A stretch of DNA of 64,000 nt from Uranotaenia lowii (Eukaryota; Arthropoda; Insecta; Diptera; Culicidae), in the NCBI RefSeq assembly GCF_029784155.1, contig NC_073693.1, positions 184,037,802 to 184,101,801 on the forward strand. Reading direction: 5' to 3'. Every line of letters begins with the position of its first letter. Positions within the stretch are counted from its first letter, which is position 1. Below, piece after piece: positions 51,055 through 63,042 of the stretch. The notes under the pieces are model-generated. The model was not told the origin of the DNA. It did not search any database and saw only the letters and a program-made list of their open reading frames with translations. The position numbers and the translations under genes are program-made.

Positions 51055-53934
51055 TTAAGAGTTTAGATTTCTTCGATTAAAATATTGTTTGAGTTTTTGC
51101 CGAGACATTGTAAAGTCAATGGTTTCGCAGTGTTGATTGTAAGAGGCCATCATGCGATTTATTGGCCCGTTTTTCGCGTAGTTTGTGCGATAGTGATTAA
51201 TGAAAAATAAATTTCGATTTCGGAGTTGCCGAGAAGGTGCATAAAAGTTTAATTTTGATAGAATTTCTTTTGAGTCAATACGCTGCGAAACAATATCGTT
51301 TACAAATGAAACCATTGCATATTCACGGCGTTCTTTTAGTGTTTGTATGTCAATGAGCATGCAGCGCGCTTTATATGATGGAAGTGGAAATGATGTCCAA
51401 CCTAATTTACGAAGGGCATATAGTAGAAATTGCTTTTGTACTGATTCTATTCTTTCTTCGTGTGAAATTGAATAAGGGGACCAAACAACGCTGCAATATT
51501 CCAGTAAAGACCTTACATAGGCAATATATAGTGTTTTTATTGTGTATGGGTCTTGAAAATTAAAGCAAAAGCGCTTAATAAAGCCCAGCATGTTATTTGC
51601 CCTATGGATGATAGTATTGTAATGGTCTGTGAAAGTAAGTTTAGAGTCTAAGATAATTCCTAAATCCCTAACTCGTTCACATTTTTCTACATTCTGATCT
51701 CCTAGTGTAATTGTGATGTTTGGTGTTGTTCTTTTTCTGCTAAATGATATTAAATTGCATTTTTTTACATTGAGCTTCAGAAGGCTTTTTTTGCACCACA
51801 GGTAGAAAATGTGAATTCCATTCTGGAATATGCTGATGTCTTCTTCATTTCTTATTTCCAAATAGAGCTTCATGTCGTCGGCATAAATGAGCATTTTGAG
51901 ATTTTTGAGAATAAAGGAAATGTCGTTTACATAAAGTATGAAAAGTAGAGGTCCTAAATGAGATCCTTGCGGAACTCCTGAAGTGACTTGAATAGGGAGC
52001 GATTTCTTTCCATTGAAATTTATTATTTGTTGGCGATTCGTCAGGTATGATTCAAGCCATTTCAGGAGTTGAGATTTTATTCCAATTTTTTGTAATTTGA
52101 AAAGAAGCATTGGTATGTCTATGCGATCAAATGCCTTACTAAAGTCTGTATAAAGAGCTTCCACATGGTTGCCATTGTCCATTGCATTCAATGAAAAGTC
52201 TATAAATTCAATCAAATTAGTTGAGGTTGAACGGCCTTTGAAAAAGCCATGTTGCCTGTCAGTTATTCGGTTCTTAATTTGGGAAAATAATTTTTCGTTT
52301 ATAATTGCTTCAAAAAGCTTGGGAATGCAAGAGATAATGGCTATTCCGCGATAATTTCGAATGTCAGACTTTCAACCAGATTTGAATATAGGCACTAAAA
52401 ATGAGCTTTTCCAAATTTTAGGAAAATTTCCTGATTCCAATGACATATTGAAAAGCCAAAACAATGGAGCTGTCAGTTCCATTGCCAAACTTTTCATGAA
52501 TACATGAGGTATTCCGTCTGGTCCTGGACCTTTCGAAGCGTCTAGATTTTTTAGTCCTTGCAGAATATCCTGCACATGAACTTGATTAATGCTTATGTCC
52601 CTTGAGAATTCTGGGAAAAATGGAAAATAATCGCGATCACGATCTTCTTCATTAAATGTCGTATAAATTTCTTGAAAGAAATTTGCATAAAGATTGCAAA
52701 TTTGCTCCGAGTTATCACCGACATGTTCGTCAAGGTGCATTCTTGACGGAAAATTCCCAGATTTCAACTTCGTTTTCACGTAGTTGAAAAATTTCTTTGG
52801 ACAAGTCTTTATTTCAAGTTCAGTTTTCTCATTATATTCTTCAAGTGCATTGCTAATGACCAAGTTCAGTTGATCGCATAAGTTCAAATACGATGCTAAA
52901 TTTTCATTAGTATTGTGTTTTTTGTAAAATTTGTGTGCTTTTTGTTTCCGATTCTTTAAGTTCATGATTTGTCTATTGAACCAGACCGGGTACTTAGAGT
53001 TTCGGTGACGTCTTCTTTTCTTCAATGGTGTTTCTTGTGAGATAATTCCAAATAAAATTTTGTAAAAGACGTCAACAGCAGTTTCCACATTTCCTTCATT
53101 CCTAAAAATTTCTTGCCAATTGACACTGTTTAATCTATTCTTAATGTTTTCATAATTTGCAGATTGGTATTCAAAGACTTCTTCATATTCGCAGTCGTTG
53201 GGTCTTTGATGTTCATGTATAAATATGGAATATTCAATCGCCGTATGAAACGCCTCGTTTTTCCATAAAGGGTTTTGCGCTTCAATTACGCAAAAATCTT
53301 CATAAATGTTTGTTAGTAAAAGGTCTAAATAGCAATTTTGCTGGTTTTTTATGTGATTAATTTGATTCAATCCCAAATTAGCAATTTTGTCAAAAATGAA
53401 CTGCAAAGTTTCATTGTCCCCAACGACTGGGAGTAATATGCTTTCATTTTCAGAGTCCTCGATGAAATCAGCGTGGCGTTGATTGAAATCTCCATAGATA
53501 TGAATTTTAACCTCGGCAAATAGATGGGATATTACCTCTTCTGCAGTGATGAGGAATTTTTCATAAGTATTTTTATGAGCATGGTCTAGTGGAAAATACA
53601 CTGAGGCAAACACGTGTGTTTCACCTGCTATGTGTGCCTTCACCCAAACCTGCTCAAATTCATTGAATTTTTGGGTTGGAATTATTTCAGAATTAAAGCT
53701 ATTAGAAATGGCTATAAGAACTCCGCCACCTGATTTCTTCTGAGACATTTGAAAATTTCTGTCGTCTCTGAATACGTTATATGCACTTCCAAAAATTTCT
53801 TCACTGCGAACGCTTTCATCCCAGCTAGTCTCAGTTGCTAGAATGACTGAGAAGGACGAGCTTAATACATTTTTATAAATATCCTTCATTTTGGCTGAGC
53901 TTTTCATGCGATTGAAATTTTGACAATAAATCAA
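51055..53934 (-). pseudogene. Non-LTR ORF2: endonuclease plus reverse transcriptase, one in-frame TGA
   Basis: The frame runs from ATG 53934 to 51055 with a single stop, TGA at 52372-52374, placed between ..LVPIFKSG and KSDIRNYRGIAI, inside reverse transcriptase. The N-terminal part is an APE-like endonuclease (QNFNRM, ATETSW, IYGDFNQRH, CYLDLLLTN). Reverse transcriptase shows YTDFSKAFDRID, GVPQGSHLGPLLFILYVND and the catalytic YADDMKLYL. Both sides of the stop are well preserved, so the copy is young and inactivated by one substitution unless the stop is read through. No RNase H domain follows, as in CR1-type elements. Confidence 0.9.
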
Positions 53935-54112
53935 AATTTCAGTCGCACTCTGTCTTTCGGAAGAAATTTTTGAATGCGCATCTGCTTCAAAATTGTTTGT
54001 ATCTAATTCTACTTCCGTAGAAGGCGTCCTTACTTGCGAAAATTTGAAGGGAGAGTGTGGAACTTATTGGTGCTTTCGCGAAGTTGTTGTAGACGATGAG
54101 TCCGCTCGCTGG

Positions 54113-55729
54113 TCAAAAATCGCTGATAGGATTGTAGATCAGCAACAGCGTCTGCCGCGCCCACCCCGAACTCCTGGTGTACTTCTGTAAAGATGCGCTG
54201 CAGGTGGTCAGGAGCAGTAGGTAGGCCCTCATCATTTTGATGCTCGTCGACGTCATTCCTTCAATACAGACAGTTGCCGGCTGGTCCTTTAGGAATGCAA
54301 GATACATACGGACCACTTTCATGATTTTTGGGTCACGTAGTCTTGCCTTCAAAAAACGGCCGTCTCCTTCCACCGATTGTTCAGTGAGGCGGACAATGGG
54401 AGGACGTAAAGGATCTAGTTCGAATTGGCTGCCGTCATTGATTTGTGGTAATGAAATGTCCAATTCCTTGGATTCGTGGTCTTTATGCCTCATGACGTCA
54501 GAGTGATCTGCGTTGATTGTCTCTCCTTTTTTGAAGCTGATAAACCGTGCTTTTGATGTGGTCGTTGAAAGGCCCGCAATACGATGTTCGATGGATAATG
54601 GTGGACCAGAAAATTGCGTTTTTGCCATAGCCAGCAAGTTTTTGTCTAGTGGTAGTTGTGGATGGTTGCTGCTGTTTCTATGGTTTTTGTTTCTGTTGCT
54701 GTTGTTGTTGTTCCTGTTATTGATGTGAGTAACGTTGTGCTTGATATTGTTGTTGCTTTTGTTGTTCGTGTTGTAGTTGCTCTTGGTATTGTTGTTGTTC
54801 TTGCTGTAGTTGTTGTTGCTTTTGTTGTTGTTGTAATAATTTTGTTTGTCATCGGCATAATTTTGTCGTTTTTGGTTACGTTTCTTTCGACGAGATTTTT
54901 CAGCAGCTTTTTCTTGAAGTCTACGAGAGCGTTGTTTAGCATCAAATTGTGTCCAGTCCAGCTTCCAGTGCCATTTGTTGCCCAAAAATCTCCATCCAGG
55001 GGATGTATGGTCATTTTTAGGAAGAGCGCTTTTTTGGCTGACTTCAGCTAATTCTTTTTCCAGTGTCTGATGAGGTATTATGACTTCTTGAGTTTGCATC
55101 TGGAAGTTGGAAATAGCTTCTGACACTAATTTTACCTCCTCAAGTATATGAAGAAGTTCGCTGCTGTCCGTCCCTTGGGGAATTTTCTGCTCCGCTTCCT
55201 TCATTGGTGTTGCAAGGTCGTTCCTAAGGCAATTTAGCCGTTCGTCCAAGTGTTTAATTATGTTGGCTGACGTAGTTGAATTTGACTCGTTGATGTGTGT
55301 CATTGTCATATTCAACTGTGAGTCATACGCCTTCATGTGCTTTCCGACCGCGCTGCACATGTTTGAATTGTTTTTATTTACATTTGCCAACGTTTCTTTT
55401 ACATCGTTGAGCAAGTGCTCGATGCTGTCGAATAATTCTGAGACTAAGCAGAATTTTTTTAGATCAGCAGCGATGCGATGGTTAGTGTCCGTTTGTGAAT
55501 GGATTGCATCCACTAGTTGCTCCTGTTGATAAAGCAACTTTCTTACGTCCACTTCCTTCCGTAAAGTTGGTTGGCAGTCGGCACACATTGGTACCATGAA
55601 TGCAGAGATAAAATGCTCCCGTTGTCTTTGAACTCCGACACAGGCAGCATGGTATTTTTTATTGCAGAATTCGCACTTCCAGAGAAAGCGGTCGTCGTTA
55701 ATGCTGCACGAAATAACACCGCACGGCAT
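54113..55729 (-). CDS. Non-LTR ORF1 protein with PHD-like zinc finger
   Basis: This 538-residue ORF1 protein probably binds the element RNA. Residues 1-52 carry a C4HC3 arrangement (C3, C8, C19, C22, H27, C30 and a final C-x2-C), like the PHD fingers of some CR1-group ORF1 proteins. A coiled-coil-like middle follows, then a Lys/Arg-rich segment (RSRRLQEKAAEKSRRKKRNQ), a very Asn-rich low-complexity tract (about 295-355) and a less charged C-terminus. It is uninterrupted. The stop is 178 bp before the ORF2 start. Confidence 0.8.
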   Translation of the reverse strand: MPCGVISCSINDDRFLWKCEFCNKKYHAACVGVQRQREHFISAFMVPMCADCQPTLRKEVDVRKLLYQQEQLVDAIHSQTDTNHRIAADLKKFCLVSELFDSIEHLLNDVKETLANVNKNNSNMCSAVGKHMKAYDSQLNMTMTHINESNSTTSANIIKHLDERLNCLRNDLATPMKEAEQKIPQGTDSSELLHILEEVKLVSEAISNFQMQTQEVIIPHQTLEKELAEVSQKSALPKNDHTSPGWRFLGNKWHWKLDWTQFDAKQRSRRLQEKAAEKSRRKKRNQKRQNYADDKQNYYNNNKSNNNYSKNNNNTKSNYNTNNKSNNNIKHNVTHINNRNNNNSNRNKNHRNSSNHPQLPLDKNLLAMAKTQFSGPPLSIEHRIAGLSTTTSKARFISFKKGETINADHSDVMRHKDHESKELDISLPQINDGSQFELDPLRPPIVRLTEQSVEGDGRFLKARLRDPKIMKVVRMYLAFLKDQPATVCIEGMTSTSIKMMRAYLLLLTTCSASLQKYTRSSGWARQTLLLIYNPISDF

Positions 55730-56045
55730 GTTTGTAAAATAATTGTTCGACGCGATACACTACTTTGAACGGTCAAGAACTCGCGACGTTGTCAGTTCGT
55801 AAGAAAAAAAATATATATACAAAATTAATTGCGGAGCAAAATGCAAACGCGTCCGCGCCCGAAGACTGTTCGTGGCGAAAAAAAAGTTGTTGGCTTGTTG
55901 GCTTTACTCGCCATCCGACTGGTGAATGTCGTTGAAGCTGTGATTGAAAATCGAGCGGAAGATGATCAAACCGCTGGATTTGAAGCGGTGTCATCTTGTG
56001 CAGCTTTCGTCTTGTTTGAAGCATCTAGGAACTTGGTCCTGTAAC

Positions 56046-57884
56046 GGTTGTATCCTAAAAGTTCGAAAACATTTATCCAGAATGATTTTTACCAAGACAA
56101 ATAGCCGAAATCAAAGCCCAGAATGAAGCATTCTCCAGAATTTTCTTCCTTCTCCCTTTATTGAAAAGTTTTGATGAATAAAAGTTTGCTTGTGTATTTT
56201 TTTTCATGATCATTCATGATTTCTAATGATCATGTGAAAAAAAACCTACTTAAATTCATAGTAAGAATATTCTAAATAAATAAGTTTCAATACCACATGT
56301 AAAACAACCCCTAAATATTCAATTGGTTTGCCCAGGGGATTAGCGGCGTTTTGTTTCATGTTAAAGAGCAGTGGTTCAATTCCATAATCGAAAAGCAGTT
56401 TTCTTTGTAATAAAAATCACATAAACATTGAAATCAATGAAATAAACCTATATAGACCGGCAATCCAGCAATCTGTCATCTGGTTGTCAGAGCAATCTGT
56501 GAACCGGATTTTTTTTCGGCGTGTAAAAGGATTGAGGTGTTCTCTTAGGGGCTGAATAGCATTCTTTTCAGACAGAAACGAGAGCTGATTAATCTTCTAT
56601 GAACCCTTCTTAAGGGAATTCTGGTTGCTTGGGTCACCACCGTATTTCTTATGGTCGAAACCACCCTACTGACAAGCGGTGTGAATTTTTTAATTTAGAG
56701 TATCATTTGTTAAATTTTAATATGTCCAAACGTTGTTTTAAATTAGTTTTAATCAGAATTTCGTAGTTTTTAAGTCATCAGTCTGTACGGTAATTTAAAC
56801 CAAAGACGAAATAAATATATAATTTAATTTTCACAACTTCCTTTGTGTGGTTAATCTTTTTTTTTTTATTCTTTCCAGTAAGATTGAAAAATAGATATAT
56901 AAGAGGACACTCACCTGCGAAGAAACTGTTCAACGTGTCACTATTCTTTGCTTAAACCCTGTTTGAGAAATATTTCTCTTTGTTATTTAGAACTTCTTAA
57001 AAAGGATCTGAAATATAAAACCTTATTAAACAAATAATATAAAAAATATATTAAGTCAACCAATCAATACTGATCGGACCATATTGAACACTGCAGTGTT
57101 CACCAGTGCACTGGTGAGAAGTTTGTTTAAAACCGTGGGGTCTACACGTAGGTTCCGTTTAACTGGTATTCATTAGTGAGTGATCCGTTTTAGTTAACAA
57201 AATCTGGTGTGATACTTTCACTATTCGAAACTTTAAGATCTTGCGCACTTCACCTTGCCCACGTACTCTTGAATTGGATGTGCCACTTTGCACAAATGCA
57301 ACCATGGTTGTAGGTTTTTTTTACCTAAAAATGATATTTCTTATGTAATCTATTGTTATATTATATTGTTTAACTTTCTTTTTGTAAGGTATCAGAATTC
57401 CAAAAAATCCGTAGCTCATTGCTTTTCCTGTAAATTTCCTTAAAAAATCTGATGAATGTTGCCAGCATTGGAAGTGTTGTCATCTACATAATCTTCAATT
57501 TGATTAATTCTCCTTGAAACAAAGTTCTGAAGGAATTCAAATGCAGTATAATATAGCTTAGAATAATTTGAATGAAGGAAAGGTGATCAACAACGAAAAA
57601 CATCGATTATGGACTGTTTCTTTTTATTTTTTGGAGAAATAAATTATGTAACTTTGTTCTCAAAAGCTTGGTTCGCTACAAACCACCGTTACGCAATTTA
57701 AAATGAACAGCTTTGGTGCATATTCAGAGTTTATCATCGACTATAGTTATTCATATTGAATCTAATATCATATATCAAGTGCTCACATGACATTGAGAAT
57801 AAAGCATGCCTTAAATATGCGTTTTAAGGAGTAGCATATACGCGAAGAGTATTATGGTTCCTGTTCTATTTTTCGACTAGAAGT
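56046..57884. other. Intergenic region between the non-LTR element and unc-76
   Basis: AT-rich. The first 120 bp contain CCAGAATGA-type repeats similar to those in the Helitron at 48905-49080 (both start ACGGTTGTA). The rest should include the unc-76 3' UTR (57884 downward); nothing else is recognised. Confidence 0.5.
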
Positions 57885-58125
57885 TTAGGTTGGACAAAGC
57901 ACCTTGAGGATGTAATCAGTTAAAAGGGTTGGGACAGTTGGACTATCTTCGTTGATAGCTTTCAATACTGAAAAACAAAAAAAAAAGCAGTTATATATTA
58001 CTTATTTACAGAGATGAAACGTAGAGTTTACTTACTTTTTATCAATATTTGTAGCGTCTGGTTATCAGGAGCGCTTTCCAAGTTGTAAGGAATAACAGTT
58101 GTGAGATATTTAGGATCAGTTCCAG
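57885..58125 (-). CDS. unc-76: unc-76 coding exons 4 and 5
   Basis: Exon 4 (58036-58125) encodes TDPKYLTTVIPYN..QILIK and exon 5 (57885-57967) encodes LKAINEDSPTVPTLLTDYIL..CPT with TAA at 57885-57887. The 68-bp intron has GTAAGT and a long T-run before CAG. Confidence 0.92.
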
Positions 58126-60176
58126 CTAAAGACAAAAATACGTTGTAAAGTGATTTTAGTAATGCCAACAAAATATATACTCACTACCTCCAGCTGGTAC
58201 TGATTTTCCTTGCGCTTTTCCTTTCTTCCTTTCAACATGATATTGTCTTCGACGATTTTGCACAGCAAGTAGTAATGATATAAAAGTATTCTTTAATTCT
58301 TTCTCGTATTCCAGTTCGTCCCTTAGGGCCAACTCAGAAATTAAGGTTTCTGAAAATTCCCTGATGAGTATTTCCATTTCCATGTATAACTCATTCAGTT
58401 GTGTTATAGATAATGATCTCAGTTCTAGAAAAATCAAATTGAATGTTCAGTATTTTTATAAAATAAAAACATTAAAACAAACTTACTTTCTTCATACAAC
58501 GGTGAACCGAGAACTTCTTTTGCCTTTTCCATTATTTCATTGTCTATGGTACCATCTTCAGAAACTGTTTCATCCATGATATCATCGATTTCTTTAATGA
58601 CTTCTTCTGCTGTTTTTATCGGATCATTTTCAGTGTGAAGTCCACCCAAAATTAGCGCATGCATATCTAAATCATTGGCGATAGCTTCATCTTCGGAGCT
58701 CAAATCTTGTATTTCATTAAAATTTGTTCTGTCACTAGATGGTACTAATTTCAGGGCCGGTACGTGCATTTGACGAGCATATGTTTTCGACCAATCTATT
58801 GGCAAAATATTTCCGAAATTTCCTGTTATGGTCCACCACATTCTGAAATTGTATAAAACGAATTAATAATGTCTAGGTCAAGCTTGCTTTTCAATCAAAA
58901 TAATTAAGATAACCGATTGTAAAATTTAAAAATCTGCTTTTTACACTGATTATTCAATCCATTTAGTTTGATGAGCTTTATTTTTAATGAAATGGATTAT
59001 GGGACTTATCCTGCGAGTCAAGTGACGTGACTAGCGAAATGTAAATTCTTCTTCCTAATACCATGCAAGAAACGTAAGTGCGTTCCGAACCCGGATCGCA
59101 GCTCATCTGATCTCATAGTACATGGAAAATAATATTTCAAAGTACTATGATCTGATCTAACGTTTTCTGGTCAGCAGGAGTCAGCAATACAAAATTCTGC
59201 AAGTTATGTCACATGACTAGAAGAACAAGTCTTTTTATTCTAGAGTTATTCTTTTTATTATAGTGTTTTAAACGATCAATGAATAAATTTTATTTTTTTT
59301 CCTCTCTTTATTTTGGTTCGGACCTATCGTTCCATAAAGCCAAAATAAATTTTATTTTCATCATAAATCCCTTTTATATGGATGGTTGATCATACCTACA
59401 TAGTATTTTATCTGAGACCCGCTGGTTTTTGTTGATTGTAGTGTAAAAACAATAGATAGAAATTTTGTTTACTTTAACGTTACACAAGCTTGTTAATTTT
59501 ATAAGTTAAAGTATTTAACAAAAACAAAATTCTTAGACCGTTTTATGTTTTAGAGATTCAATATTTTCCAGGCAATTCTAAAAATAATACATAATCCAAT
59601 GGAGGCATACTAAATGAGACTAAATGTAAAGTATGAAAAAATGGCATCACTGCCTATAATGCTGGCTGGAAAAATCAATATCCTCAAGATAGAAAAAAAA
59701 ATCCTAAAATATACATAAGAAACTTACTGGCATTCGCTCATGATTTCATCCTGAGATCGAACCTGAACTGGGGCCAATTCCTCCACCGATTGTTCGTAGT
59801 TTCCGAAGCATTTTGTTATTTTCTCATCGAAAGTATTGACCAAATCTTCTAGACTTCCAGTGAAAGCTTCCGCAAAGTTATCCACATTATCTTTCATAAT
59901 ATTGATTTTGTTGTTCACTTCTACGCTGTTAAGCGTAATATTCCCGTTGTTGGCGTTTGCCGCAGTTTTCAAGGAATTGTCATTAATCTCCTGCAACGGA
60001 TTTTCACTGCACTCCTCTTTGATTGTTAATTTTTCTTCTATTTCATTAGAATTAACTTTTGTAGTCAGGATAGACTTTTTAGCAGCAGCTAGGTTTGCCG
60101 AGTGAAATTCCGTCGGCCCCCATTCATCAGTTTCTTCGCACTGAGCTAACGGTGCTTCGAATTTGAGCTCTGCCAT
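57885..60176 (-). CDS. unc-76: Unc-76 / FEZ-family kinesin adaptor
   Basis: Five coding exons, 59728-60176, 58487-58842, 58185-58424, 58036-58125 and 57885-57967, join in frame to 405 residues. FEZ/Unc-76 proteins bind the kinesin-1 heavy chain tail and support axonal transport and axon outgrowth. Family-typical blocks are all present: NFAEAFTGSLEDLVNTFDEK, MWWTITGNFGNILPIDWSKT, SSEDEAIANDLDMHALILGG, the coiled-coil LNELYMEMEILIREFSETLI and a C-terminus ..DYILKVLCPT. Human FEZ1 is of similar size (about 390 residues). I start at ATG 60176 (MAELKFEAP, context AAAATGG); an in-frame upstream ATG at 60197 has a weaker context. Upstream non-coding exons were not resolved. Complete and undamaged. 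Confidence 0.95.
58185..58424 (-). CDS. unc-76: unc-76 coding exon 3
   Basis: Residues 269-348: the coiled coil (LRSLSITQLNELYMEMEILI .. LRDELEYEKELKNTF) and the basic VQNRRRQYHVERKKGK. Two donors 3 bp apart (GTGAGT at 58184 and GTAGTG at 58187) both keep the frame, giving GGT or GA at the junction. I chose GTGAGT. Confidence 0.92.
58487..58842 (-). CDS. unc-76: unc-76 coding exon 2
   Basis: Residues 150-268: the conserved WWTITGNFGNILPIDW block, the acidic SSEDEA segment and TAEEVIKEIDDIMDE, ending LGSPLYEE. It is bounded by TTTCAG and GTAAGT. Confidence 0.94.
59728..60176 (-). CDS. unc-76: unc-76 coding exon 1
   Basis: It encodes residues 1-149 plus two bases: the acidic N-terminal region ending VQVRSQDEIMSEC, a FEZ hallmark. 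The donor is GTAAGT (59722-59727). The split Gln codon CA+A is completed at 58842. Confidence 0.93.
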
Positions 60177-60197
60177 TTTATTTGCAAGGTCCCGCAT

Positions 60198-61422
60198 AAC
60201 TTAAACTATGAAATTCCGCAATCTAATTCGGCAACTGCACTTATTTTCAGCAATATTTATGATCCAGAACTCACTCCGCCCTTATAAACTAGAACAGCGA
60301 TTAGTCATCTACGTGTTTTTCTCATTTGTGAAAAATCAACTCTTAAGGACAATTAGATTAATATGGGTTGTGATGAACTCAATCTAACAAATTATGTTCT
60401 ATTCACCGTGAAATCAAGAATGGGTAATGCAATACTCAAGGCAATTGCAGGTTTTTTGAAACACGAAACACGGTTTTTTTGAAATATAACTTCTCTGCGT
60501 GATATAACCTTGCCTCATAGATTATAATAATAAATTTAAGTTCCCTTTTTCTCCTTGCGATGGTTCAAAACGGAACCGCTAACTCAAAACTGATCCTTTT
60601 TTTTCCTTCGGCGAGGGAGCAAAGCTGAGTTCGACCTTAAGAACTGAAATTGAACTCTCTTTGTTGCACAGAAACAAAAGAGTTAAGAGAGTCAAATTCC
60701 AGAACAAGTACCGGAAGACTACGAAGGATCTTCATAATGGAATGTCCGCCGTTGTCAGCGTAAAATTGTGTCCGTCATTGTCATCATATGGTGAGCTGAA
60801 AATTTCCGACGCATGCTTACTTCCCGTGGGAAGGAACATCTTGAAGTTTCCTTTGTAGTTTTGACCGGTAGTGTTAAAACTTTCCACCGTTCTAAAATTG
60901 AAATGCAATGTACCGGAACAACAACATCCGGTTACAAAAAAAAATATTATCTCTTTCATTGAAAATTAGATTTCGTGCAATGTGTTGCAGTTATATTCGT
61001 ACAAAAGGTTGACTGAAAAGAGGTTAGCGTGAAGAACTCCGACAGATTTTACACTGATTTGACAGGTCGCACGAATGTATACACGGAAAAATAGAGTTAT
61101 TCATTAAATGTATTGCTAATACACATTCATTATAACTAATCGTTTGTTGCTCACAATTTGTATATCTCCAATTCAGTTTTGGGTAGTTTTGGGTCGACAA
61201 TATACAAATGAAAACTAAAACTCGATTATTCGATTCTGTATAAAAAGTTGTTGTTGTTGGAAAGCTTTCGAACAGGGATGTCAAAGCGTAGAAGTTTATC
61301 AAATTCGCTACGTTTTTTTTCAATTCCGCTTCCATTTTTAGGCAAATCATCAAAAATGTCTTACAAAAGGTATCTATTCTCAAAATTTCGCTTCGTTATA
61401 TGACCTTATTATGTTATTACAG
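60198..61422. other. unc-76 upstream region
   Basis: It should contain the unc-76 promoter and any 5' non-coding exons, but no definite element can be named. A 65-codon + strand frame (60661-60858) lacks a recognisable domain. Confidence 0.4.
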
Positions 61423-62810
61423 GGATATTGTTCGTACAATTGCTGCATTCAGGTGATTCACATAATCAGCATTTATCACAGCCGGAAGAAGCCATCGATT
61501 CTGTTCGAAAAGGGCTAAAGCCTGAAAAATGATTAACAACATGTTGCAGTAGCAGTGATGGTTTATCGTTAACGCCTCGTAGGCTGTTCCTGAAAGTTGA
61601 ACGAATGCATCGGAAGGTCCGAGGTATAGTCAACATTTTTATTTGCACTTGAGAGCTTGACGGCTTAATTTACTCTGATAAAAATGAAGCTCTTAAGGAC
61701 AGTAGACGATTTTTCTTCAAAGCCCGTATCGGACAGGATGTTCAGCAGAAGATGCGCCGCAGGCATACACTTTTTTATATGTTCCTCGAACATAAGTAAG
61801 TAAAAGTGCACCTTTTCCATTGGGATATGGGAAGTTAAGATAGTTAACATAAATTTATTTTTCCAGTACATCACAACGAGCAGCAACGTGGTCGCTACCG
61901 CCAAAGTATTAGTCAAAGAATATAAGGGAAAATCTCTTCAAAAATCCAGCTATCCGGAAGACAGCTGGAGCTTGAAACCAAAGGATTGATTTATCCACCG
62001 GCATAATGGAACAGGTTTGTTTCATTTGATGTATTTTTGCACATGAGTTTTTATTACTATTCGTCACTATTTGTACTCTCCGTAAGATGATTTCTATGGG
62101 GTTGAAATCTAAAGTTTGGTTTTTAGTTTAACCTTTAATTTTGATTCTATTTTTTTTAATTCTGACCCTTGATTAAAACTGAATTTATGATGCACCTTGA
62201 TTTAAGTTTTGGGTCTATATCATTCCGAGTGAGATTATCATAAATTTATTTTAAACATCATTTGGTTGTATTCTTATTCTAACTAATTCGACAGGTACAC
62301 CCATCCGAAATCACTTCAGTGTGTCAATCGAGAGATTGCCAGTAGAACCTGTTGAATGCCATAAGAATCTGCCCGCTTGAGGGTAGCAGCCGTTTCATCA
62401 TGGGCAGCTCATCAGAAATGTACAAAAGGTAGCTAAAAAGTTTAATGTCTTGATTATTACTTTTTGTCATTCTTTTTCAATACAATTAGCTTTTCACATT
62501 TTGAATTGACATTACACAACTTATTAAAAATATTTGAATTAAATTATTTTTCCAGATACGCGACACACCCAGGTGGCTGGATCGTGCTGAGCTCAATTAG
62601 TCTCTAATACTTGGTACAAACGTACGGCCCAAGTTGCCCTGAACAGCAGAAATCAGCATCCGAAAACATCCAACTTTGTGGTGGAAAACATTCTTCAACG
62701 ACAATCGCCACGGATCTGAACTGACGGCCAAGCACGAACAATCATCTAATTTCAATTGTTTCTTTTATTCCCTTAAACAAAATAAATAAAGAATTATTTA
62801 TATAAAAGAC
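61423..62810 (+). other. Candidate spliced transcript, non-coding or decayed gene
   Basis: Splice-like boundaries in one orientation: exons 61423-61623 (after TTATTACAG), about 61654-61795 (donor GTAAGT), 61867-62014 (after TTTTCCAG), 62295-62428 (after TTCGACAG) and 62556-about 62810 (after TTTTTCCAG), with AATAAATAAA at 62781-62790 as poly(A) signal. The part 61585-61795 reads as a basic, coding-like peptide across the first junction, but that intron would be only 30 nt, and later exons have stops in all frames. Confidence 0.3.
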
Positions 62811-63042
62811 ACTTATTTTAAAAGAAATTCCTTTCAACTTTACTTTAGAAGAGAAATTTTCAAAATGCATGGGCATCCCCATGCAAAAATATACATGTAT
62901 GTATGTATAGATCTGGTATAGAATGGCAGAGAGTTTGATACTCTATATCACCACTACGAAGATTTTTTTTGTGTATTCTTGCTTCTTGGTATAGGGATGT
63001 TCTTTTTTATCATCATTAATTCAACTTTGATGTTTTAGCTTT
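62811..63042. other. Probable 3' UTR and tail of the RNase H element
   Basis: Short region after the stop of the minus-strand retrotransposon frame. A TATG microsatellite (62895-62908) may be its 3' tail. Confidence 0.4.

Larger units (their letters stand above)
50953..56045 (-). mobile_element. Two-ORF non-LTR retrotransposon, nearly full length
   Basis: On the minus strand the order is a 5' leader (to about 56045), ORF1 (55729-54113), ORF2 with endonuclease and reverse transcriptase (53934-51055), a short 3' UTR and a (TAAA)n tail (50953-50970). A PHD-like ORF1 and a microsatellite tail suggest the CR1 group (Q/T1/Daphne relatives), without certainty. The 5' boundary is set only by a drop in GC content. 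A second tail of the same family lies at 27683-27763. Confidence 0.85.

Noticed and set aside
54646..55051. Thr-rich and Val-rich frames overlapping ORF1 of the non-LTR element
   Set aside because: They are alternative-frame readings of the Asn-rich (AAT/AAC) tract of ORF1.
55829..56044. Plus-strand 71-codon frame with faint resemblance to a histone H3 segment (..EAS..LV.L)
   Set aside because: The match is only a few scattered residues and the stretch is better explained as 5' leader of the minus-strand retrotransposon.
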